From: an uncultured Oscillospiraceae bacterium
GTDB taxonomy: Bacteria; Bacillota; Clostridia; Oscillospirales; Ruminococcaceae
Length of the DNA: 64,000 nt
NCBI GenBank assembly: GCA_910587135.1
Contig: CAJULF010000005.1
Span: forward strand, 1 to 64,000
Direction: 5' to 3'
Shown here: positions 24,138 to 32,375 of the stretch, one piece after another
Numbering within the stretch: the stretch's first letter is position 1
Layout: each line of letters begins with the position of its first letter
Made by a program: the position numbers and the translations under genes
Notes under the pieces: model-generated
What the model was told of the DNA's origin: nothing
Databases searched by the model: none
The model's input: the letters and a program-made list of their open reading frames with translations, nothing else

Positions 24138-24849
24138 TGAAAATCACCTCGATATCCCGATTGCTTTGCAAAAAGTCAAACACTGTGCGAACCGCTGTTT
24201 CCGCGGCATTTTCATTCGGAAAATGAAATTCCCCCGTTGATATACAGCAGAATGCTATACTTGAAATATTGTTTTGCACCGCGGCTTCAAGGCAGGAGAT
24301 ATAGCAGCGTTTCAGCGCTTCACGATGCTGTTCGGTAAGTTTGCCGCCGACACACGGACCGACTGTGTGAATGATTTTTTCGCAGGGCAGAGCATATGCC
24401 CCTGTTACCTTTGCCTGACCGACAGGCTCTTCAAAACCCTGCCGCCGCATGATTTCCGCGCACTCCATACGCAGCCGAACCCCCGCAAAAGTGTGTATGG
24501 CATTGTCAATACAGCCGTGGCACGGGCAGAAGCAGCCCAGCATTCCCGAGTTTGCCGCGTTTACTACCGCGCCGCATTTCAGCGTTGTGATATCTCCCCG
24601 CCACAGGTAAACGCGCGGCTTTACGGGCGTTAAATCCCTGTAATCCGTAATGCCCTTTTGGGCTGTCATTTCTCTCAGAAATTCGTCTTCGGCAGCAAGA
24701 TATTCCTCCGATATCGGCTTTGGAGCGCGGATATTCACTAAACTTCTGAACAAAGCAAACCGATCGTCGGTGCTTTCGGGTATCGCGATATTACGATATT
24801 CGAGGTTCTCAGAAAGCAGATATTTCAGAAGATAATTCAGCTTATCCAC
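24082..24849 (-). CDS. Zinc-type macrodomain ADP-ribosyl hydrolase linked to SirTM
   Basis: A 255-residue protein with an N-terminal helical part and a macrodomain from about residue 75 (YLWRGDITTLKCGAVVNAANSGMLG). The segment CFCPCHGCIDNAIH contains the Cys/His cluster of zinc-containing macrodomains, which remove ADP-ribose added by SirTM. AFCCISTGEFHFP is the second ligand loop. The start is a GTG at 24849, after AAAGGAGCGCGTT. It sits between a degenerate MBL gene and the sirtuin in one operon, so writer and eraser are co-expressed. Confidence 0.9.
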   Translation of the reverse strand: MDKLNYLLKYLLSENLEYRNIAIPESTDDRFALFRSLVNIRAPKPISEEYLAAEDEFLREMTAQKGITDYRDLTPVKPRVYLWRGDITTLKCGAVVNAANSGMLGCFCPCHGCIDNAIHTFAGVRLRMECAEIMRRQGFEEPVGQAKVTGAYALPCEKIIHTVGPCVGGKLTEQHREALKRCYISCLEAAVQNNISSIAFCCISTGEFHFPNENAAETAVRTVFDFLQSNRDIEVIFNVFKNGDFQIYKRLLGTD

Positions 24850-24879
24850 AACGCGCTCCTTTACCGTATGCTTTTAATG

Positions 24880-25671
24880 TTAGGCGAAGAAAAATCCCGC
24901 TGTCATTTCAAGATAATTGTCGCCGCCGTAGTCGGGATATTCCGCGCGCACCCTGCTCTTGAAGCCGTCGGCGTCATCGCACTCCGCCGCGATAGCCTTC
25001 AGGTTTTCAAGGTAGTCTATCTTGGTCTGCGCGTCCTTAAGGTCCTCGGGGGTGTAGTGCGACGTAAGTATAAGGTCATATCCTCTTCTGATGTATTCCT
25101 TAAGCTGTGCAATGACCCCGTCCGCGTGAGCCGCTCCCGCAATAATGGAGTGGCAGTCGTGACCGAGCATGTGAGTGTACACCGCGTTTATCTCGGGGAT
25201 CTCCACATCAAAGGCTTCGGCGGTCTGCGTGATAATAAAATCAATACCGCCGACAGTGATTTTACCCGCCCCAATGATATTTGAGATTTTATGCAACGAG
25301 CTGTCAAAGACATCGCCGAACGCTCCCGCAAAATTATCTATCAGCGCTTTCCCACCGCCGCTCTCGGAATATTCCGCGGCATTTCGTGTGGCGTATTTTG
25401 CCGCGTCGGGAAGAAAAGACGCTCCCGCCCCGTGATACGCTACGAATACCCCCTCGACCGCGAACGGCGCAAGGTACTCTGTAAGTTCTCTGCAATTGTC
25501 AAAAAAGCAGGGCGGCTCTATCACAACTGCCTTGCCGTTTTTCTCAACAGCAAAAACCTCGTCGCTTATGGGGTCGTTGGTTTTGTACGCGTGGAGCTTT
25601 ACCGCCCCGAAGTCGTAGATATTTACCTCGCCTTTGGCAAGCTTTACAAATTTGAATGTGTTTTTGTTCAT
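24880..25671 (-). CDS. Degenerate MBL-fold protein, first gene of the sirtuin/macrodomain operon
   Basis: A 263-residue protein resembling the MBL fold (EVFAVEKNGKAVVIEPP, FVAYHGAGASF, YTHMLGHDCHSI, ILTSHYTPEDL) but without the HxHxDH metal motif. It may bind a single metal or have lost hydrolase activity. AGGAGG with 8-nt spacing supports the ATG at 25671. The macrodomain gene follows after 30 bp. The gene is divergent from the HxlR regulator, the typical layout of a regulator and its target. Function unknown. Confidence 0.7.
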   Translation of the reverse strand: MNKNTFKFVKLAKGEVNIYDFGAVKLHAYKTNDPISDEVFAVEKNGKAVVIEPPCFFDNCRELTEYLAPFAVEGVFVAYHGAGASFLPDAAKYATRNAAEYSESGGGKALIDNFAGAFGDVFDSSLHKISNIIGAGKITVGGIDFIITQTAEAFDVEIPEINAVYTHMLGHDCHSIIAGAAHADGVIAQLKEYIRRGYDLILTSHYTPEDLKDAQTKIDYLENLKAIAAECDDADGFKSRVRAEYPDYGGDNYLEMTAGFFFA

Positions 25672-25701
25672 GATGATTTCCTCCTCGAACACACTGCATA
25701 T

Positions 25702-25878
25702 AAGGCAACATCGCACAAAGTCCGCGCCTTGCGCTTTGCACGCATCTTGCCTGCATATTTTCCGTCATCTTGCACAAGTTCTCCTTGGCGGGTGTCAACC
25801 CGCCGTCATCGGTCTTGTACAATCTGACGAAAAAACTAACGGCGCAATCTGCGCACAAGCTTTGCGCGGTATTGCCTT
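25702..25878. repeat. Family D inverted repeat
   Basis: Imperfect terminal inverted repeats (AAGGCAACATCGCACAAAG / CTTTGCGCGGTATTGCCTT) about 177 bp apart, with inner stems including GGCGGGT/ACCCGCC. It sits in the divergent region between the MBL-like operon and HxlR. One end recurs at 39755-39783. Confidence 0.7.
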
Positions 25879-26029
25879 AAAATATTTTCGGAAGTTCAAG
25901 CGCTTTTCTCTTTCCTTGATATTATCCTACCACATTTTTATTTGTCTGTAAAGTACGCACTTTTTTATAACCCGGTCACCTTTCTGTAACTTTTGTTTGA
26001 TAAATGGAATTACCCGCCGAAAATTTTTC

Positions 26030-26058
26030 TTGACTTATTTGAACATATATATTATAAT
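26030..26058 (+). promoter_or_regulatory. Promoter of the HxlR regulator
   Basis: TTGACT, 17 bp, TATAAT, 40 bp upstream of the start codon. A weaker divergent candidate on the minus strand (TTACAG, 16 bp, TAGGAT) lies near 25925-25955, on the far side of family D from the operon start. Confidence 0.85.
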
Positions 26059-26097
26059 TTGAGTATAACATCACATTTTGAACTTTTGGAGGTTTTT

Positions 26098-26427
26098 ATG
26101 ATCACAAAGCAAGAAATGCCCGCTTGCCCCGTTGCCGCCACCGTTGCCCTTATAGGCAGCAAATGGAAGATACTTATAATGAGAAACCTGCTTGTGCGTC
26201 CGTGGAGGTTCAACGAGCTGCGCAGGGATCTTGAAGGAGTAAGCCAGAAGGTGCTTACCGACAGCCTGCGCTCCATGGAGGAGGACGGAATAGTTGTACG
26301 CACCGTCTACCCCGAAGTCCCGCCAAGAGTGGAGTACTCCCTTTCGGAGCTGGGGCAGTCCATGCGCCCCATCATGGACGCTATGGAAGCTTGGGGAACA
26401 GAGTATAAAAAGAACAGAAGCCGATGA
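26098..26427 (+). CDS. HxlR-family transcriptional regulator
   Basis: A 109-residue winged-helix protein. The HxlR signature is complete: MPACPVAATVALIGSKWKIL, IMRNLLVRPWRFNELRR, VSQKVLTDSLRSMEEDGIV and YPEVPPRVEYSLSELG. The cysteine near the N-terminus is the residue used for redox or electrophile sensing in several relatives. TTGGAGGTTTTT supports the ATG at 26098; the longer upstream frame is ignored. It is divergent from the MBL-like/macrodomain/sirtuin operon and may control it. Confidence 0.92.
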   Translation: MITKQEMPACPVAATVALIGSKWKILIMRNLLVRPWRFNELRRDLEGVSQKVLTDSLRSMEEDGIVVRTVYPEVPPRVEYSLSELGQSMRPIMDAMEAWGTEYKKNRSR

Positions 26428-26492
26428 TTTTGTCAGTTTGCCCAAATAAATACAGTCGAATTATAATATTTTACAAAATGCTGCGGAAATCG

Positions 26493-26521
26493 TTGACAAA
26501 ATAATAAGAATATATTACAAT
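26493..26521 (+). promoter_or_regulatory. Promoter of the orphan gene at 26616
   Basis: TTGACA, 17 bp, TACAAT. The leader of about 90 nt contains a strong hairpin (GAGCGCC...GGCGCTC inside CGGAC...GTCCG, about 26528-26562). Confidence 0.85.
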
Positions 26522-26615
26522 ATAATCGGACTTACATAGAGCGCCAAGACGGCGCTCCGTCCGAAATAAACAGCGCAAGGAGGCGTATAAAAAATCAAAT
26601 AGGAGGAAAGCAATC

Positions 26616-27461
26616 ATGACAAACTTTGAAAAAATGACAAGCGAAAGCCGGAACAGCCACGCAATGACCGAGCACAAGGTGAAAAAGGGCATCGGTGCAA
26701 AAACAGGGCTGATGGCAGAGCATGGCACAGGCGTGACCTTCGCGGACTCGCTCCACAGCTTCACCGCGCAGACCACCGAGGTGATGGCGCCCACGGGCGA
26801 CGTGACCAACGACGATATCTTCAAGGCAGAGCGCACGGAGGAAAGCACCAGTGAAAACCTCAGCGGACATGACGCGATACTGTTCTGCGTAAACCAGTAT
26901 CTGAAAAGCAGGCTCGGTGCGGACGAGGACGAAAGCGACCCCGTTCACAGGCTGACCGAGGAGCAGAAAGAATGGCTGGCTGCCCGCCACGATATGGATA
27001 AAATCAAAAACGGTAGTGACGCGGAAGCGTTCGGGGCGTTTCTGGGCGATCTGGTTTATCTTAACGTTCTGTCGTCGGGCGACGCGTTTGAGCTTATGTC
27101 GCCAACGCTGCCCCTTGATGACTCACACCGCGCGCAGCCGGTATATCTCGGGGCTTCCGATTATCAGTTTCCGATGAATGACGGCACTATCATCGGGTTT
27201 ATCGCAAGGCGTATTGATGAGCAGAAGCGGGAACTGGAGTATCTTAGTGACGAATATTTCCGCGCACATCATACCGAGGCTGATCTGGAATATCTCAAAA
27301 AGCTGAACGACTATCTAAACAACAAAAAGGAATGCTTTGAGGTAGTATGGCAGGCTTTCGACGATATCAAGACAAGCGAGAAAGGCTCGGCATACGACGA
27401 GAAAAGAGTGCGGGACGCTTCGGAACAGCTTAAGACGGATTTCGGCGCTATGCTGGCGTAA
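26616..27461 (+). CDS. Protein of unknown function (281 aa)
   Basis: A soluble, acidic, helical protein without signal peptide or membrane segment. The N-terminal 70 residues are polar and Thr-rich, probably disordered. The centre contains AILFCVNQYLKSRLGADEDES and LTEEQKEWLAARHDMDKI, the latter reminiscent of linkers around flagellar or spore proteins but not diagnostic. The C-terminus is a charged helix with YLKKLNDYLNNKKECFEVVWQ-type spacing, likely coiled coil. AGGAGGAAAGCAATC precedes the ATG. It has its own consensus promoter and terminator, so it is a deliberate single-gene unit. No family recognised. Confidence 0.8.
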   Translation: MTNFEKMTSESRNSHAMTEHKVKKGIGAKTGLMAEHGTGVTFADSLHSFTAQTTEVMAPTGDVTNDDIFKAERTEESTSENLSGHDAILFCVNQYLKSRLGADEDESDPVHRLTEEQKEWLAARHDMDKIKNGSDAEAFGAFLGDLVYLNVLSSGDAFELMSPTLPLDDSHRAQPVYLGASDYQFPMNDGTIIGFIARRIDEQKRELEYLSDEYFRAHHTEADLEYLKKLNDYLNNKKECFEVVWQAFDDIKTSEKGSAYDEKRVRDASEQLKTDFGAMLA

Positions 27462-27487
27462 TACACGGTATTAAGGATATAAAGGGC

Positions 27488-27510
27488 GCGGGAGCAGATT
27501 TGCTCCCGCG
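27488..27510 (+). terminator. Terminator of the orphan gene, left duplicate beside A9/A10
   Basis: GCGGGAGCA...TGCTCCCGC hairpin followed by GTTTC. Its near copy lies on the other side of the repeats at 27779-27804. Confidence 0.8.
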
Positions 27511-27517
27511 TTTCAGA

Positions 27518-27592
27518 CTGTAAAAGCCCATATGCCAAGCAATGCCACGCATGAAGTTTCAATCAAAACGTGCGGCATTTTCCGCAAATCAG
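27518..27592 (+). repeat. Family A repeat fragment, copy A9
   Basis: Only the CTGTAAAAGCCCATATGCC end and a shortened centre (GAAGTTTC, GTGCGGCATTTTCCGC) remain, about 75 bp. It is joined directly to full copy A10. Confidence 0.75.
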
Positions 27593-27773
27593 CTTGTAGA
27601 AAAACTTATATGCTGCGCAATATCGGCGCATGAAATTTCAAAAAGTCGTGCGTTTGCGAACGCAAACGCGCGCGGTTTCCGCTATGCATGCGGAGTGCAG
27701 CAAAGCTGCACGGAGTATGCTTAGCGGAAATTTTGAAATTTTTTAAATAATCAGCCTTAGGTCAACCTTTAAA
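27593..27773 (+). repeat. Family A repeat, copy A10
   Basis: Begins CTTGTAGAAAAACTTATATG and ends GGTCAACCTTTAAAT. The central loop reads GCAGCAAAGCTGC, a compensated variant of the usual GGAACGAAGTGAAGC. It lies between two convergent genes. Confidence 0.9.
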
Positions 27774-27778
27774 TCCGT

Positions 27779-27804
27779 GGCGCGGGAACAATCGCTCCCG
27801 CGCC
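27779..27804 (-). terminator. Terminator of the SpoIID-like operon, right duplicate beside A10
   Basis: GGCGCGGGA...TCCCGCGCC hairpin 5 bp after the stop at 27810. Same stem as 27488-27510 with a different loop. Confidence 0.75.
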
Positions 27805-27809
27805 CGATA

Positions 27810-29171
27810 TTATGTTCCGAAACGGATATAGTTGTACTCCTTGGCGATGGAATTCCATGTGGAAGCGCCTACTATTCCCGTAACGGGTATTCCGTAAAGC
27901 TCCTGGAATATCCTTACGGCGTTTTCTGTGTTTTCGCCGAAGAACCCCGTAACGTCTATAACGGGAATACCGCTGATATTCTGCCCGATCAGGCGCAAAT
28001 ATGTCTGGAGCAGCCGCACGTCGTCGTTTTTCATGCCCGGAGTGAGATTGTAGCCGGGATAAAGCGCGGCGGTCGTTCCGGTATATCCCTCGGGCAATGT
28101 TTTCAGTATGTCCAGGTATATTTTGCGTATAAGCTGCCATGTGCGGAAATCCACTATTCCGTCGGGAGTAAGCCCGTAGAATTCTTCAAAGGCTATGACC
28201 TGCCGCTGCATCTCACGGTTGAACACCCCGTTGGAGGAAACGGTGGGAACCGAGGGGTTGAAGTAAGCTATGACATTGAGAAGATACTGCACCTGCCTTA
28301 CCTCGTTGCCGTAAGAGCCGAGCTGTATGGAGGATTCGTAGAGATCGGATACCTCATCCTCGGTAAGCCCCTCCGCGGAAAGCTCCGACAGACCCTTGAC
28401 AGCCACGAAGATATATTTTATCTGATACCATGTGGCTTTGTTTATTATGCCTGTCTGCGGCATACCGAATACCCCTTGAAACGTCCTTACCGCCTCAACG
28501 GTGCTTTCGCCGTACACTCCGTTTGCGGGAACGATCTTATTGATGGCGGGATAATTATTGCTGATGCGGTTCATTTCCATCTGTATGGTTCTGACCTCGT
28601 TTCCCGACGAGCCGAAGCCGAACGGAACTCCCGGGTAGCTTTCGGTATAGGAGGCTATCGGAGCATTGCGGACGATATTTATATCGTCGCCGTAGTAGTA
28701 CTGTAAGATCTCATAAGGAGTCATGCCGCGGTTGGCGAGAGTTACCGTTCCCCACTGCGAAAGCCCCTGACAGGTCACGGTAGTACCGTTGCAGAACTGG
28801 GTGAAAAGTGGCTCAACGCTGCCCTGTCTTACAACGTAGTTGTTGAATATCTCGTCCACGATATTGCTGATGTTATTAAAAATATCGCGTCCGTACACAA
28901 ACGCCTGGTCGTACTGGGTGGAGCTTGTTATGTCGAAGTCATACCCGCGGCTGCGGTACCATTCGGTATATACACGATTAAGCGCAAAGGTTATCTGTAC
29001 ATATATGTTCGCGCGCAGAGCCGCTTCGGGCCATGTGGGGAATATCTCGCTGGAGCAGACGTTTTTTATATAATTCGGAAATGTCAGCGAAACGTTTCTC
29101 GCGTCCGAATCGGGCGTGCCGAGGTGGACGGTTATGGTTTCGGGAATATAGGGGAGATTTACCTGCGGCAT
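27810..29171 (-). CDS. SpoIID-like protein with three peptidoglycan-binding domains
   Basis: A 453-residue protein. Residues about 40-165 resemble the SpoIID/LytB amidase-enhancer region (AALRANIYVQITFALNRVY, then CQGLSQWGTVTLANRGMTPYE and ILQYYYG). Three peptidoglycan-binding type 1 domains follow at about residues 185-250, 275-345 and 370-450, each with the GSxGNEVRxxQ, NGVFxxxM/TxxAVxxFQ and GIVxxxTW pattern. No signal peptide, as in several proteins acting on spore cortex from the mother cell. Likely role: cell-wall or spore peptidoglycan binding or remodelling. It starts at 29171 with no gap after its partner gene. Confidence 0.82.
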   Translation of the reverse strand: MPQVNLPYIPETITVHLGTPDSDARNVSLTFPNYIKNVCSSEIFPTWPEAALRANIYVQITFALNRVYTEWYRSRGYDFDITSSTQYDQAFVYGRDIFNNISNIVDEIFNNYVVRQGSVEPLFTQFCNGTTVTCQGLSQWGTVTLANRGMTPYEILQYYYGDDINIVRNAPIASYTESYPGVPFGFGSSGNEVRTIQMEMNRISNNYPAINKIVPANGVYGESTVEAVRTFQGVFGMPQTGIINKATWYQIKYIFVAVKGLSELSAEGLTEDEVSDLYESSIQLGSYGNEVRQVQYLLNVIAYFNPSVPTVSSNGVFNREMQRQVIAFEEFYGLTPDGIVDFRTWQLIRKIYLDILKTLPEGYTGTTAALYPGYNLTPGMKNDDVRLLQTYLRLIGQNISGIPVIDVTGFFGENTENAVRIFQELYGIPVTGIVGASTWNSIAKEYNYIRFGT

Positions 29172-30569
29172 TTATTTACCTCCGTTCGTATCCGTTTCTT
29201 GCTCGTCGATAATTTCGGTAATGCTTTCATCCGTCTGCGGTATCATGGCGACGCGCTGCACCGACAGCACTCCCTCAAAAACCGGGATATTTTTTATCTC
29301 AACGGTGTTATAGCCGTCGGCGCTCACCTCGGCATCATATAACGCATAAGGCTGAACGGTATTGTTCGGGGACTGCGAAAGGCTGGCGGAGGGTGCGGGA
29401 AGCGACACGGGATTTGTCTGACCGCTGATATCGGAAACAAGTCTGTGCAGAGTCACATATCCGCCGTTGCTCTTTCTCTTGATAACGCAGACAGCACCCT
29501 TGATCGGCAGCGCGTCGCGGGCGGTATAAACCTGAAAACGGAAATTATTGCCCTGCTGGCTATTGCTGTTTCCCTCATACTCGTTTGACGGCACAAAGTC
29601 CTGAAGATTTGAGTAAGCAGGACTGCCCGGAGGAAGATCGGCTGGAGCTGTTCCATCGTGCAAAGGTCTTATATCACTGCGCGAATTCTGAGTGGGTTCG
29701 CTGTTTTCAAAGCTCCTGCCAGTAAGCTGCTCACTTGGACGTCCTGTTATTTGGCGCTCGATTTTCCTTTCCGCACGTTTTGGAGTAACACTTCCCGCGG
29801 GTGTTGACTGGGGGATAGGCTCCTGCGGAGAATTATCTGTGACACCGGAAATCTCTCCCGAAAATTCCAGTTCCTTTCCCCTGGCAAGACCGCCCACAGT
29901 ATTACCATTGGAAATGCCGTTCTGGGACGGCAAATCATTATGACGCGGAGCATCTGCGGGCGGTACACGCCTGTCCGATACACGCGACTCACCTAACATA
30001 TCACCGAAAATGCTGTCATAATCGAACAATCCCTCGTTATCGCCCACATAGCCGATGATCTCGGGCTTTCTGGCTTGCTTTTGAAACGCGTCCGCCTGAC
30101 TCGGGGATGCGGTATTAGCTCCCTCACGCGTCGGCGGCAGCTTTTCGGCTCTGTTGGGTTGTACATTTTCAGCTCCGGGCTGCCCGCCTGTTTGATTACC
30201 CGATACACCTGCCGCTTCACCGCTGAATGTAACCGGAGTAAGCTCGTCATATTCCTCCGAAGCGGATTCGTCCCCTGCTGAATGCCCGTCGGACATCTGC
30301 GGAGCAACGTATACCGTACCGGGGACAGGCTCTCCCTCGCAGTTAAGCTTTTCCTCGCTCTCAGCGATTCGGGACGGCATATCCGAATTTTCCGAAACAG
30401 CAGGAGCTTGCACAAGAGCATTCTGCTCTGTATTCTCCATCGTACCCTGAGCCGCTTCATCTTCTTCGATCATCTCGGGAAACGTCAGGTTTTCCTTGGG
30501 CGCAGCCGCCCTGCTGTATTCCATCAGCTCCTGCTTGTACTTTTCTATCAGCCTTTTCATATCGTCCAT
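29172..30569 (-). CDS. Disordered protein with C-terminal carboxypeptidase-regulatory-like domain
   Basis: A 465-residue protein. A short helical N-terminus (DDMKRLIEKYKQELMEYSRA) leads into about 300 low-complexity residues rich in Pro, Ser, Gly, Asn and Glu. A beta-rich domain at about 335-450 (FRFQVYTARDALPIKGAVCVI, GYVTLHRLVSDISGQT, YDAEVSADGYNTVEIKNIPVF) has the carboxypeptidase-regulatory/peptidase-associated-like pattern, a seven-stranded sandwich. The stop codon abuts the start of the SpoIID-like gene, whose ribosome site is inside this frame. Likely a surface or spore-coat structural partner; this is inferred from composition and neighbour. Confidence 0.7.
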   Translation of the reverse strand: MDDMKRLIEKYKQELMEYSRAAAPKENLTFPEMIEEDEAAQGTMENTEQNALVQAPAVSENSDMPSRIAESEEKLNCEGEPVPGTVYVAPQMSDGHSAGDESASEEYDELTPVTFSGEAAGVSGNQTGGQPGAENVQPNRAEKLPPTREGANTASPSQADAFQKQARKPEIIGYVGDNEGLFDYDSIFGDMLGESRVSDRRVPPADAPRHNDLPSQNGISNGNTVGGLARGKELEFSGEISGVTDNSPQEPIPQSTPAGSVTPKRAERKIERQITGRPSEQLTGRSFENSEPTQNSRSDIRPLHDGTAPADLPPGSPAYSNLQDFVPSNEYEGNSNSQQGNNFRFQVYTARDALPIKGAVCVIKRKSNGGYVTLHRLVSDISGQTNPVSLPAPSASLSQSPNNTVQPYALYDAEVSADGYNTVEIKNIPVFEGVLSVQRVAMIPQTDESITEIIDEQETDTNGGK

Positions 30570-30670
30570 AAAATACCTCCGTGATGTTGGTTTTTATAAA
30601 AATCTATGCGGTTAAGACTTGTTTTATGAGAAACGAACCAAGAATTGTTGACTGAATTAGCTATAAAAAT

Positions 30671-30698
30671 AAGGGTCGCGCAGTTTTGCGCAACCCTT
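30671..30698 (-). terminator. Terminator of the rpsF-ssb-rpsR operon
   Basis: Stem AAGGGTTGCGC/GCGCGACCCTT-type with AAAACT loop, followed on the minus strand by ATTTTTATAG. A second short hairpin (CCCGCCGAAAAGCGGG) lies between it and rpsR. Confidence 0.85.
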
Positions 30699-30788
30699 CG
30701 GTAAAACAAATGTTTTGCTGTCCCGCTTTTCGGCGGGCAGTCTGCATCTTATAGTGAACGTCAAAAAAAATTTGTCGCTTACTATAAA

Positions 30789-31037
30789 TCAATCAGCTAC
30801 GTAAGGAATGAGAGCGATCTGTCTTGCTCTCTTGATAGCCACCGTAAGCTCTCTCTGGTGATAAGCGCAGCAGCCCGTAACGCGGCGGGGAAGAATCTTC
30901 GCACGCTCGGTCATGCACTTTTTCAGCTTAGCAACGTCTTTGTAATCGATAAACTCAACTCTGTCCGCGCAGAACTGGCATACCTTTTTTCTGGCACGCT
31001 TTACGGGACGAGCAGATTTTTCAAACTTTTCAGCCAT
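30789..31037 (-). CDS. rpsR: 30S ribosomal protein S18
   Basis: An 82-residue S18. The core [34 protein letters not shown] is unmistakable. The N-terminal half keeps the cysteines VCQFC and KKCM together with the CC of TGCC, the zinc-binding form of S18. AAGGAGGTTCAGTATC precedes the ATG at 31037; the longer frame upstream overlaps ssb and is not used. Last gene of rpsF-ssb-rpsR. Confidence 0.97.
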   Translation of the reverse strand: MAEKFEKSARPVKRARKKVCQFCADRVEFIDYKDVAKLKKCMTERAKILPRRVTGCCAYHQRELTVAIKRARQIALIPYVAD

Positions 31038-31059
31038 GATACTGAACCTCCTTATTTTA

Positions 31060-31512
31060 TCAGAATGGATAATCGTCGTCGGAATCCGCCGCCGTGAAAT
31101 CGGATGCGGGTGCCTGTGACGATGCCGCCTGCTGAGGCGGTTCGGGCGGTAACGGTGCCGAATAGCCGTCACTGTAAGACCCCTGTTGCTTGGGTTCTCC
31201 CGTGAAACATACCTGATCGGCAACAAGCTCAACTACTCTGACATTCTGCCCGTTCTTGTCCACATATGAGCGTGTCTGCAATTCGCCCTCAACAAGTATC
31301 ATTCGACCTTTAGCAAAATAGCGACAAACAAACTCCGCATTGGAGCGCCATGTAACTATATTAAAAAAATCAGATTTTTTTTCTTCGCCCTTGGTCTGAA
31401 ATCTCCTGTCAACCGCGATACTAAATGAGCATACGCTAATGCCAGATGCTGTTGTTTTCAATTCGAGATCATGGGTAATCCTACCCATGAGAATAGCTCT
31501 GTTATAAGCCAT
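31060..31512 (-). CDS. ssb: Single-stranded DNA-binding protein
   Basis: A 150-residue SSB: OB-fold ([52 protein letters not shown]), a Pro/Gln/Ser-rich linker, and the acidic C-terminal tip DSDDDYPF, which binds partner proteins (usually DDDIPF). It lies between rpsF and rpsR in the conserved Bacillota order. Confidence 0.96.
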   Translation of the reverse strand: MAYNRAILMGRITHDLELKTTASGISVCSFSIAVDRRFQTKGEEKKSDFFNIVTWRSNAEFVCRYFAKGRMILVEGELQTRSYVDKNGQNVRVVELVADQVCFTGEPKQQGSYSDGYSAPLPPEPPQQAASSQAPASDFTAADSDDDYPF

Positions 31513-31587
31513 TTTAGCACCTCCTGCTATGTCACGCCGACCAAAAACTTCTTTTTGCGGGAACTCCGATAAAGCCCAAGGCTTTTA

Positions 31588-31893
31588 TCAGTGCTTGCCT
31601 TCCTGAGCGAGAACAACAATGAAGCGCAGAACGCCGTCGGTGATGTTCAGTACGCGCTCCAGCTCTGCGGGGAAATCGGGCTGCGACTCGAAATGGAAGA
31701 GTACATAATAGCCCTCAGACTCGTAGTTTATCTCGTAAGCGAGCTTTCTTTTTCCCCATTCGTCAACGTCGGCAAGCGTGCCGTTCGCCTTGATAAGGTC
31801 AGTAAACTTGGCGGTAAGAGCCTTTATCTGCTCCTCGTCCTTTTTCAGAGAAAAAACAACGACTGCCTCGTACTTTTCTGCTAATTTTGCCAT
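31588..31893 (-). CDS. rpsF: 30S ribosomal protein S6
   Basis: A 101-residue S6: MAKLAEKYEAVVVFSLKKDE, VDEWGKRKLAYEI, YYVLFHFESQPDFPAELER, LNITDGVLRFIVV. AGGAGGTGCTTAAA precedes the ATG at 31893. First gene of the operon; it pairs with S18 in the 30S platform. Promoter at 31972-32000. Confidence 0.97.
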   Translation of the reverse strand: MAKLAEKYEAVVVFSLKKDEEQIKALTAKFTDLIKANGTLADVDEWGKRKLAYEINYESEGYYVLFHFESQPDFPAELERVLNITDGVLRFIVVLAQEGKH

Positions 31894-31971
31894 TTTAAGC
31901 ACCTCCTTATGGATATATATCCCGCGCTCGTGCGCGAGAAAGGAATAAGGCTTTTTTGCCTTAACTACATA

Positions 31972-32000
31972 ATTATAACAAATTCGTCCCGAATTGTCAA
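31972..32000 (-). promoter_or_regulatory. Promoter of rpsF-ssb-rpsR
   Basis: Perfect consensus on the minus strand: TTGACA, 17 bp, TATAAT, 79 bp upstream of rpsF. Confidence 0.93.
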
Positions 32001-32122
32001 GGGGGTTGAAAAACTTTTTCTTTGCCGCGGCTTTGAAAAAAATCTGTGTGAATATTGCGGCGAGCGGCGGCAATAATAGGGCTGAAGGCAGAAAATGCCG
32101 CAATAACAAGGAGGAAAAGGAT

Positions 32123-32308
32123 ATGAAAGTAACGGTAGAAAGAGACGGCTGCATAGGCTGCGGTGTCTGTGCGGAGATGTGCCCGGAGGTGTTCAGGATA
32201 GCCGACGACGGCTTGTCGGAGGTTTACGGAGATGTTACTGCCGCTAACTCCGACAGCGTGCTCTCGGCTGCCCAAAGCTGCCCTGTGGAAGTTATAAAGG
32301 TCGACTGA
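32123..32308 (+). CDS. Small single-cluster ferredoxin
   Basis: A 61-residue ferredoxin with one [4Fe-4S] site: C10-x2-C13-x2-C16-x3-C20 pattern in DGCIGCGVCAEMCPEVF, with the distal cysteine in QSCPVEVI; five cysteines in all. It would carry electrons in the cytoplasm. AAGGAGGAAAAGGAT precedes the ATG at 32123; longer in-frame starts overlap the rpsF promoter and are not favoured. Confidence 0.92.
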   Translation: MKVTVERDGCIGCGVCAEMCPEVFRIADDGLSEVYGDVTAANSDSVLSAAQSCPVEVIKVD

Positions 32309-32344
32309 CCGTCACGGCTTTGCGGTGACCGACATATCACGAAA

Positions 32345-32371
32345 ATATCCGCGGCGTATTACCGCGGATAT
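32345..32371 (+). terminator. Terminator of the ferredoxin gene, left duplicate beside A11
   Basis: ATATCCGCGG...CCGCGGATAT stem. A near copy follows the A11 repeat at 32565-32591 with one stem mismatch. Confidence 0.75.
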
Positions 32372-32375
32372 CAGC

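Noticed and set aside
24880..25671. Active metallo-beta-lactamase-type hydrolase
   Set aside because: The HxHxDH motif is absent, so only a degenerate MBL-fold assignment is supported.
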